Source: Methanothrix sp. (GTDB taxonomy: Archaea; Halobacteriota; Methanosarcinia; Methanotrichales; Methanotrichaceae). From it: a DNA stretch of 7,219 nt. This document shows, piece after piece, positions 1 through 4,957 of this stretch. Position 1 is the first letter of the stretch, and every line of letters starts with the position of its first letter. The stretch lies in contig JAJRAX010000126.1 in the NCBI GenBank assembly GCA_028679775.1, positions 1-7,219 on the forward strand, read 5' to 3'. The notes under the pieces are model-generated. The model was given only the letters and a program-made list of their open reading frames with translations, ran no database searches and was not told where the DNA came from. The position numbers and the translations under genes were made by a program.

Positions 1-155
1 AGAATGCTGCATGTGTAGGGAACCGTGGAGTCTATGCGTTTGGCGATCAGTGCTGCATAGGCGTGCTCTATCTCCGCCACAGCCAAAATAGCTGAAACTG
101 GCTTCTCCCTGAGGAAAAGCCGTTCCAGTGGTTTATTGAGTGAATCCTGGTTCAT
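1..155 (-). CDS. Probable winged-helix DNA-binding protein, N-terminal 51 residues (runs off the window)
   Basis: This reading frame is open from an ATG at 155-153 to the window edge and encodes 51 residues plus two bases, so the C-terminal part is missing. It reads MNQDSLNKPLERLFL at the start, followed by a helix-turn-helix-like stretch (about residues 15-51, containing EIEHAYAALIAKRIDST). That pattern (a 'KPV.AIL.v.ElE..Y..LIAKrIDST' spacing) resembles the first helices of the MarR/ArsR-like winged-helix regulators common in methanogens. The ATG is favoured because the next in-frame upstream codons run into a stop within four codons. It starts 13 bases after the lipoprotein stop codon, so the two are probably cotranscribed. 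No good ribosome binding site is visible; the start codon instead lies in the loop of an inverted repeat. Family assignment is inference from a short fragment; the open frame itself is seen directly. Confidence 0.65.
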   Translation of the reverse strand, partial: MNQDSLNKPLERLFLREKPVSAILAVAEIEHAYAALIAKRIDSTVPYTCSI

Positions 156-167
156 TCTCAGGATTCA
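141..167 (-). repeat. Perfect 9-bp inverted repeat enclosing the start codon of the winged-helix gene
   Basis: TGAATCCTG at 141-149 and CAGGATTCA at 159-167 are exact reverse complements separated by 9 bases (150-158). On the mRNA (minus strand) the loop is AGAATGAAC, which contains the AUG start codon (155-153). The element fits in and just beyond the 13-base gap after the lipoprotein stop codon (171-169). It could be an RNA hairpin that exposes or limits the start codon, or a DNA operator for the regulator encoded just downstream. The repeat is seen directly; either function is inference. Confidence 0.75.
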
Positions 168-168
168 A

Positions 169-1131
169 TCAGGCCTGCTCGCCAGCCTGGTTCGTGATAT
201 CTTGGGGCGTGATGGCTGGGGATGAGAGGGCCTGCATCGACGGAGTTATGTTCAAAGGCTGGTCGAAGTCGTAGTAGAGATCCGTGGACTCTATGGCAAC
301 GGTGATCGCTCCCAACTGAACGGACTGATTGAACATAGTTGCCTTTCCTGAGCTGGGATCTACTGCCCCGATGAGTTCGGGCGTCATGGTAAAGCTCATA
401 ACGCTCTCGTATTTCACAGGCAGATAGGAACTCTTGGAGATCCAGATAGTCTTTTCAATCTTACCTGTCTCATTCAGCTCGGACCTGTTGAGGGACGGCA
501 GGAACAGTGGATACTGAGTCACCTTGGCAGCTATTGCAAAGGCAGTGTTAAACAGAGATGCATTATCCTCGTTTCCGGGCACTATCTTCAATTTGTAGGC
601 ATCCTCGCCATTGACAGACTCGGTGCCAAGCTCCTCCGTGGTAGAGAGATTGAATGTGCCTGCCAATGTTTTTATCTGATTGTTTCTGTCTGGGCCCCAA
701 ACCTCTTCTGCCTGCCTTGGATCCACAAGATGCGTCCAATTACCGTCCCCGTCGTCCATATAAGTTGAGTTGCCAATCAGATAAAAGTCAACATTCGTGG
801 TTGTGACGTTTGCAGGCAGATTTGGAGCCTCCAACATGTTTTTAGTCGAGCTGTTGGCATGGACCTTCAGGCCCTGGAGGTCAACGACTGCAACTGTCTC
901 GACGTTTTCCGTGAACGTGTTCAACTTCTCAGTTGTGGTATTGTTGCCGGAATGCAGCTTCCAGGTCGAAGTCAATGAACTCTTGAGGCTGTAGCTGGAC
1001 AGGTTTTCTGCAGATGATATGGACAGATTCTTGAGCTCTTCTGCGCTTTTGTCTGCAACGCTTGGACCCTTCTCAGTACAACCGGAAATGGCTACTGCAA
1101 TTAATATAAGTGCTACTAGCAATCTCTTCAT
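169..1131 (-). CDS. Exported lipoprotein, possibly LolA/LppX-like fold, rich in N-glycosylation sequons
   Basis: A 320-residue protein predicted to sit on the outer face of the membrane. Residues 2-17 are a basic-then-hydrophobic signal peptide (KRLLVALILIAVAI) ending in a lipobox, SGC, with Cys18 as the likely lipidated residue. The mature part is rich in Ser, Thr and Asn and has 14 N-X-S/T sequons. Three stretches resemble the beta-strand pattern of LolA/LppX-like or DUF6612-type lipoproteins: GTESVNGEDAYKLKIVP (169-185), TIWISKSSYLPVKYE (228-242) and DLYYDFDQPLNITP (284-297). That fold assignment is tentative and no ligand can be named. The ATG at 1131 is preceded by GAGAGG (1141-1146), 9 bases upstream, a modest ribosome binding site. 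The 68-base gap after purC holds no clear terminator, so readthrough from purC is plausible. A winged-helix gene follows 13 bases downstream. The gene is AT-richer than the thermosome by eye. Confidence 0.88.
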   Translation of the reverse strand: MKRLLVALILIAVAISGCTEKGPSVADKSAEELKNLSISSAENLSSYSLKSSLTSTWKLHSGNNTTTEKLNTFTENVETVAVVDLQGLKVHANSSTKNMLEAPNLPANVTTTNVDFYLIGNSTYMDDGDGNWTHLVDPRQAEEVWGPDRNNQIKTLAGTFNLSTTEELGTESVNGEDAYKLKIVPGNEDNASLFNTAFAIAAKVTQYPLFLPSLNRSELNETGKIEKTIWISKSSYLPVKYESVMSFTMTPELIGAVDPSSGKATMFNQSVQLGAITVAIESTDLYYDFDQPLNITPSMQALSSPAITPQDITNQAGEQA

Positions 1132-1199
1132 ATTTTATGGCCTCTCATGTATATCAACAAATATGGCTTGAATCTTCTGCATCTTCCTCTGCCCGGCCT

Positions 1200-2129
1200 T
1201 TACTGCGGGACTTTTTTCCCAGCAGGCTCAAACCTCTCGCCAGTGATCATCTCGAAGAGCTTGATGTATATCCTGCTCGTCTCTTCTATCACCTGTAGTG
1301 GTAGGGCGGGAATTGGCGGCTCCTCGCGTCCGGCCTCTCGTGCCGAATATAGTTGGTCTTTGTAGCCAGTCTGGCGATAGTGCTGGCGCACAAATTCCTT
1401 GGAGAGGTCCACGAACCTGCCAGCTTCGTAGCTGGCTTTATCCCAGAAGCGGTCCTCGTCTGCCGTTCCGTAAACATCGATCACCATGATCTGCCGGTCC
1501 TCGTCAAATGCCAGCTCCTTCTTTCCGTCTACATGAATCAGGCCTCGCGAGGCAACGCTTTTGCCTATGTCCTCGTCGATCTTGAGGACGATCTCGCGGG
1601 CATCTTCGTACTCCTTGGCTGAGAGCCCGGAGATCTGCAGGGCCTCCTCCGTTTTCAGAAGTCGGTCCGTCTTCTCAAGTTTGGTTGAGACCTCGATGAA
1701 TGGTTCAGGCAGTCTCTCGCCTGAGACGACGGTGTGCCCTGGGGGATAGCCCAGATCCTTTGCCGAGATCTTCCCATCTTTTACCCGGTCGTAGAGAGAT
1801 CCGGCCACAAACCAGCGGCAGATCCATTCCAGGGGTATGAGGTAGTTCTTGGAGCGGCTCGTGATCTGGCCAGGCTGAAGTATGTCGACCTTTTTGCAGA
1901 GCATTCCTGCCGGCGGCAGGTACTCTAAGAAGTGGGTCTTGATGCCCATCTTCTCGGCTCTATCAAACCAATAGACGCCCTCGCGGCTGAGGGTCTCGCC
2001 CTTGAAGGGAATCTGGCTCGGGATGACCTTATCGAAGACGGAGATGTTGTCTGTGAAGCGAAATTCCAGTCGGTCCCCGAGGTCATAGGCCTCTTTGACC
2101 TTGCCCTTCATCAATAGCTTACGCTGCAT
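1200..2129 (-). CDS. purC: Phosphoribosylaminoimidazole-succinocarboxamide synthase (SAICAR synthetase)
   Basis: A cytosolic enzyme of de novo purine synthesis that joins CAIR and aspartate, using ATP, to form SAICAR. From the ATG at 2129 it is 309 residues. Visible landmarks are the N-terminal nucleotide-binding start KGKVKEAYDLGD (8-19), DNISVFDKVIPSQIPFKGE (27-45), and an exact fit to the classical first PurC signature, YLIPLEWICRWFVAGS (96-111). PFIEVSTKLEKTD (143-155) follows. The second classical signature is diverged: HVDGKKELAFD (199-209), then VYGTADEDRFWD (219-230); from memory this form occurs in a subset of archaeal PurC proteins. An in-frame GTG at 2162 would add 11 residues, but it lies upstream of the likely TATA box, and the KGKVKEAY start fits the family best from 2129. 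No ribosome binding site precedes the ATG, suggesting a leaderless mRNA. The thermosome terminator lies upstream, so purC probably has its own promoter. Confidence 0.96.
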   Translation of the reverse strand: MQRKLLMKGKVKEAYDLGDRLEFRFTDNISVFDKVIPSQIPFKGETLSREGVYWFDRAEKMGIKTHFLEYLPPAGMLCKKVDILQPGQITSRSKNYLIPLEWICRWFVAGSLYDRVKDGKISAKDLGYPPGHTVVSGERLPEPFIEVSTKLEKTDRLLKTEEALQISGLSAKEYEDAREIVLKIDEDIGKSVASRGLIHVDGKKELAFDEDRQIMVIDVYGTADEDRFWDKASYEAGRFVDLSKEFVRQHYRQTGYKDQLYSAREAGREEPPIPALPLQVIEETSRIYIKLFEMITGERFEPAGKKVPQ

Positions 2130-2151
2130 CGAGTTGCCATTGGCCGAGAAA

Positions 2152-2159
2152 GATAATAA
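2152..2159 (-). promoter_or_regulatory. Possible TATA box for purC (leaderless start)
   Basis: On the minus strand TTATTATC occupies 2159-2152 and ends 22 bases before the purC ATG at 2129. Archaeal transcription usually starts about 25 bases after the centre of the box, which places the start at or near the ATG. This agrees with the missing ribosome binding site. A second AT-rich candidate, GCATAAAG, lies about 15 bases further upstream. The box is a weak match to consensus. Confidence 0.4.
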
Positions 2160-2190
2160 CACTTTTGCTTTATGCCGTCCGATGTGTGGA

Positions 2191-2216
2191 GAAAAAAAAG
2201 AGAGAATTAGAGAGGC
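2191..2216 (-). terminator. T-rich terminator after the thermosome gene
   Basis: Directly after the thermosome stop codon the minus strand is a pyrimidine-rich run (CTCTCTAATTCTCTC) leading into eight consecutive T residues (2199-2192). Oligo-T tracts without a required hairpin are the usual archaeal termination signal. Its position 17 bases behind the stop codon supports separate transcription of thermosome and purC. Confidence 0.7.
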
Positions 2217-3872
2217 TTAATCGAAGTCCTCTCCGCCCATGCCGCCCATGCCACCTGGCATTCCGCCTGCGCCGCCAGGCATGCCGCCCGGTCCGCCGGA
2301 CTTGGAAGCGATGACATCGTCGATTCGTAGGATCATGACTGCAGACTCGGCAGCACTGTTGATGGCCTGGGTCTTGACCCTCAGGGGCTCGACCACACCG
2401 AGCTTGAACATGTCCACGGGCTCGCCGGTGTCCATGTCCAGGCCTGCGCTCTTGATGCCCTTCTCATGCTGGCTTCGCAGAGCGACCAGGGAGTCGATCT
2501 GATCGAGACCTGCGTTCTCTGCCAGGGTCTTGGGTATGACCTCCATGGAGTCTGCAAAGGCCTCGATGGCCAACTGCTCGCGTCCGCCAACGGTTGCTGC
2601 GTACTCGCGCAGGCGCAGCGCAAGCTCGACCTCAGGAGCGCCGCCGCCTGGAACCAGCTGTTTGTCCTCGACTACCACGCCGACGACCCTCAACGCGTCT
2701 TCCATGGCGCGGTTCAGCTCATCGACCACGTGCTCGGTTCCGCCGCGCAGGATGATGGAGACTGACTTGGGGTTCTTGCATTCTTCTACGAATGTCATCT
2801 TCTCGTCGCCGATCTTTCTCTCCTCGACGAGGCCCGCGTTGCCCAGATCCTTGGCAGTCAGGTCGTGGATGCTGGTGACAACTCGTCCGCCGGTGGCGCG
2901 TGCGAGCTTCTCCATGTCGCTCTTCTTGACGCGGCGTACTGTGTAGATGCCGTCCTTGGCAAGGAAGTGCTGGGCTAGGTCATCGATGCCTTTTTGGCAG
3001 AAGACAACGTTAGCGCCGGTGGCCTTGATTGAGTCCACCATGCCCTTGAGCATGGTCTCTTCCTGGTCCAGGAATGCCTGCAATTGATCCGGTGAGGTGA
3101 TCTCTATCTTGGCATCGACCTCGGTCTTCTCGATCTCGATGGCTGCATTGAGCAGAGCAATCTTGGCACCAGTTACCTTCTTGGGCATATTGGGGTGCAG
3201 TCGGTCCTTATCAATGACCATGCCGTGTACCAGCTCGGAGTCGGTGATTCCGCCGCCTACCTTCTTCTCGACGGTGATGTTGTCTACGTCCACAGATCCG
3301 TCCTCATCAACTACAGCCCGGACTGCCTCCACTGCCAGGTTGGCCAGTTCGTCTCTTGCGGTGCCGGAACCCTTGCCGGTCATTGCAGTGACTGCGATCT
3401 TCTTGAGAAACTCGACGTCCTTGACGGAGACATCCACTGCGATGGTCTTGAGGATCTCCAGGGACTTGTCTGCAGCGGCTCTGTAACCGGCAGCGATAAC
3501 TGTTGGATGGATCTCTTGATCCAGCAGGCCCTCGGCCTGTTTGAGCAGCTCTCCAGCTAAGACCACTGCGGTTGTGGTGCCGTCTCCAACCTCAGCGTCC
3601 TGGGTCTTGGCGATCTCCACCATCATCTTGGCTGCGGGGTGCTCGATGTCCATCTCTTTGAGAATTGTGACACCGTCGTTGGTTATTACTACGTCTCCGA
3701 GAGTATCGACCATCATCTTGTCCATGCCCTTGGGGCCGAGTGTGGTTCTGACGGCTCCGGCAACGGCCTTGGCTGCCATGATGTTTGACCTCTGTGCTTC
3801 TCGGCCAGCCGTTCTCTGGCTGCCTTCCTTGAGAATAAGTACGGGCGTTCCACCAAATTGTCCTGCTGCCAT
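2217..3872 (-). CDS. Thermosome subunit (group II chaperonin, HSP60/CCT family)
   Basis: A 551-residue cytosolic ATP-driven folding chaperonin that assembles into a double ring with a built-in lid. Visible features in order are the equatorial ATP-binding segments [13 protein letters not shown] (44-56) and NDGVTIL (65-71), the phosphate-binding GDGTTT (96-101), the apical/lid region (about 210-370), the second intermediate segment with EDALRVV (391-397; Asp392 at the position of the hydrolytic aspartate of group II chaperonins), and [13 protein letters not shown] (408-420) of the returning equatorial domain. The C-terminus is a flexible Gly-Met-rich tail ending EDFD. Length is normal for the family. 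The segment [13 protein letters not shown] differs slightly from the more common ED-G-K form. The ATG is fixed by GGAGGT six bases upstream. It has a strong TATA box and its own terminator, so it is likely monocistronic; whether it is the only thermosome gene of the genome cannot be seen. GC content is high (42 of 60 bases at 2581-2640). Confidence 0.98.
   Translation of the reverse strand: MAAGQFGGTPVLILKEGSQRTAGREAQRSNIMAAKAVAGAVRTTLGPKGMDKMMVDTLGDVVITNDGVTILKEMDIEHPAAKMMVEIAKTQDAEVGDGTTTAVVLAGELLKQAEGLLDQEIHPTVIAAGYRAAADKSLEILKTIAVDVSVKDVEFLKKIAVTAMTGKGSGTARDELANLAVEAVRAVVDEDGSVDVDNITVEKKVGGGITDSELVHGMVIDKDRLHPNMPKKVTGAKIALLNAAIEIEKTEVDAKIEITSPDQLQAFLDQEETMLKGMVDSIKATGANVVFCQKGIDDLAQHFLAKDGIYTVRRVKKSDMEKLARATGGRVVTSIHDLTAKDLGNAGLVEERKIGDEKMTFVEECKNPKSVSIILRGGTEHVVDELNRAMEDALRVVGVVVEDKQLVPGGGAPEVELALRLREYAATVGGREQLAIEAFADSMEVIPKTLAENAGLDQIDSLVALRSQHEKGIKSAGLDMDTGEPVDMFKLGVVEPLRVKTQAINSAAESAVMILRIDDVIASKSGGPGGMPGGAGGMPGGMGGMGGEDFD
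2232..2297 (-). repeat. Gly-Met-rich repeat encoding the thermosome C-terminal tail
   Basis: These bases encode residues 526-547, a run of GGM/PGG units (for example [12 protein letters not shown]). Such tails are typical of chaperonins and project into the folding chamber. The low-complexity DNA also creates a proline-rich open frame on the opposite strand, which is a shadow. Confidence 0.85.
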
Positions 3873-3878
3873 TTATGT

Positions 3879-3884
3879 ACCTCC
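3879..3884 (-). promoter_or_regulatory. Strong ribosome binding site of the thermosome gene
   Basis: GGAGGT on the minus strand lies six bases before the ATG at 3872. It matches the anti-Shine-Dalgarno end of archaeal 16S rRNA and decides the start codon. It contrasts with purC and the cyclase gene, which lack one. Confidence 0.85.
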
Positions 3885-3895
3885 AATGCGATTAG

Positions 3896-3906
3896 CTCAA
3901 ATTGAG
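3896..3906. promoter_or_regulatory. Palindrome CTCAA-A-TTGAG near the thermosome transcription start, possible operator
   Basis: An exact 5-bp inverted repeat with a one-base centre, lying 20 to 30 bases downstream of the thermosome TATA box and therefore about where transcription should begin. A repressor bound there would block initiation. The repeat is seen directly; the operator role is inference from its position. Confidence 0.35.
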
Positions 3907-3926
3907 ATACGGGGTGTTTGAACTTC

Positions 3927-3934
3927 TATATAAA
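3927..3934 (-). promoter_or_regulatory. TATA box of the thermosome gene
   Basis: TTTATATA on the minus strand is a near-ideal archaeal TATA box. It would place the transcription start near 3903, giving a leader of about 30 bases that includes the GGAGGT ribosome binding site. The rest of the 150-base gap between the cyclase stop and the thermosome start (3873-4022) shows no RNA gene and no convincing terminator. The sequence also reads TATATAAA on the plus strand, so rightward use cannot be excluded. Confidence 0.75.
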
Positions 3935-4022
3935 TACATCGGGTGAAACGATAGTGACTTATGCCAGAGACAGAACAGCGCAATAATATGCAGACACTCA
4001 ATCTCGCCCTTATCGACTATTT

Positions 4023-4916
4023 TTAGGGCAAGATCGCAAAAGCCCTTGCAGGGAACCCCGATCCACCCTCTGGTTTTGGAAAGGCAACAACGATCAATGC
4101 TCCATATTCCGGCACCTTGTCCAGACCGGCGAGCAATTCTATTTGGAAATGGTCTCGTCCAAGGATATAGGACTCCAGCGTGTAGTTGTCTTCGGTCGTC
4201 TGGAGTCCCGGATCTGTATCGGTAGTCTCATGACCGGATGCAGTGATATTCCTATCCTCATAGAGGTAGCGCAGCACCTCCATGCTCCAGCCCGGATAAT
4301 GGAATACTCCATTTTGGTCTCTATTCAGCATGGCTATCTGGTTGGGCCAGCGTTTGGACCAGTCCGTCCGAAGGGCCACGAAGCATCCTTCTGGTATCTT
4401 GCCATATCTGGATTCCCATGCTTTCACATCATCCATATTGACTGCATAATCCGGATTTTCTGACACCTTCTGATGTATATCCAGTACTACTAAAGGCAGA
4501 ACCATTTCCTGGACGTCTATCTGATCAACTGTGCGTTTTCCTTGATGGAAATGTGCTGGCGCATCGACATGGGTGCCCCATTGTCCTACAAGGACGAACT
4601 TCTGGGTCAAAAAGCCTGATGTGCTGAAGTTATAGACAGTCTCGACAGTCTCATTTGGAAAGCCCTCCCAATGAGGTATTCCTGGTTTGAAGCTATGTGT
4701 CAAGTCCACTTTCTCTTTTAATTTCAATATATCAAAAACATGCCACAGAGAGGGATTTTCGATAGAATAATTGTCTTTTATATCGTCTGCCTTTTGGCCA
4801 GTGTTAAGGTCGGACGGTGCATTCAAACCCGCAGATATGGGGAGCAACAGCAATAATACGGCAATCGGCGTGATGCATGTAATTAAAATGCGCCTAAACG
4901 ATCTCTCAAACCTCAT
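4023..4916 (-). CDS. Exported cyclase-family protein (kynurenine formamidase-like, metal-dependent hydrolase fold)
   Basis: A 297-residue member of the 'putative cyclase' family (PF04199), whose characterised members hydrolyse amide or ring bonds (kynurenine formamidase, isatin hydrolase). Residues 1-30 have a basic start followed by a long hydrophobic stretch (ITPIAVLLLLLPISAG), a Sec signal peptide or membrane anchor, so it probably acts outside the cytoplasm; five N-X-S/T sequons agree. Family landmarks are VDLTH (70-74), WGTHVDAPAHF (113-123), LRTDWSKRW (182-190), SGHETTDTDPG (227-237), IELLAGLDKVP (259-269) and GSGFPARAFAI (285-295). Two usual metal-ligand positions differ: Gln112 for the first His of HxGTHxD, and Glu248 for the later His. 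From memory a bacterial subfamily with GQ(Y/W)GTHVD shares this form. The substrate is unknown. No ribosome binding site is visible, but a TATA-like box lies 22 bases upstream. The membrane-protein gene ends 41 bases upstream. The gene is noticeably AT-rich (19 of 60 G+C at 4681-4740). Confidence 0.92.
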   Translation of the reverse strand: MRFERSFRRILITCITPIAVLLLLLPISAGLNAPSDLNTGQKADDIKDNYSIENPSLWHVFDILKLKEKVDLTHSFKPGIPHWEGFPNETVETVYNFSTSGFLTQKFVLVGQWGTHVDAPAHFHQGKRTVDQIDVQEMVLPLVVLDIHQKVSENPDYAVNMDDVKAWESRYGKIPEGCFVALRTDWSKRWPNQIAMLNRDQNGVFHYPGWSMEVLRYLYEDRNITASGHETTDTDPGLQTTEDNYTLESYILGRDHFQIELLAGLDKVPEYGALIVVAFPKPEGGSGFPARAFAILP

Positions 4917-4938
4917 CGATATCGCCCTTTGCTTTTAG

Positions 4939-4945
4939 TTTATAT
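4939..4945 (-). promoter_or_regulatory. Probable TATA box of the cyclase gene (leaderless start)
   Basis: ATATAAA on the minus strand (in the context CCATATAAAC) ends 22 bases before the ATG at 4916. Transcription would begin at about the start codon, which fits the lack of a proper ribosome binding site (only GGGCGAT close to the ATG). The box lies in the 41-base gap, so the cyclase can be transcribed apart from the membrane-protein gene. Confidence 0.55.
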
Positions 4946-4957
4946 GGATTATGAGTG

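Noticed and set aside
1132..1199. Possible promoter for the lipoprotein gene (GATATAC or CATATTTG on the minus strand)
   Set aside because: Neither box is at a convincing distance together with the GAGAGG site, so I left it out as a feature; readthrough from purC is equally likely.
1906..1920. Inverted repeat CCTGCC-GGC-GGCAGG
   Set aside because: It lies inside purC, encoding the conserved LPPAGM region; GC-rich coding sequence explains it better than a regulatory hairpin.
2239..2502. Proline-methionine-rich plus-strand frame
   Set aside because: It is the complement of the Gly-Met tail repeat of the thermosome.
2530..2946. Open frame of 138 codons on the plus strand inside the thermosome gene
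   Set aside because: It is a Ser/Arg/Thr-rich shadow of a GC-rich, codon-biased gene, with no recognisable domain and no start signals. The minus-strand protein is a full-length thermosome.
3097..3921. Two further plus-strand open frames (3097-3486 and 3541-3921) opposite the thermosome
   Set aside because: Same cause as above: low-complexity shadow translations, with no domain pattern and no ribosome binding site that I can see.
4917..4924. Palindrome CGATATCG next to the cyclase start codon
   Set aside because: An 8-bp self-complementary site occurs often by chance, and no larger structure surrounds it.
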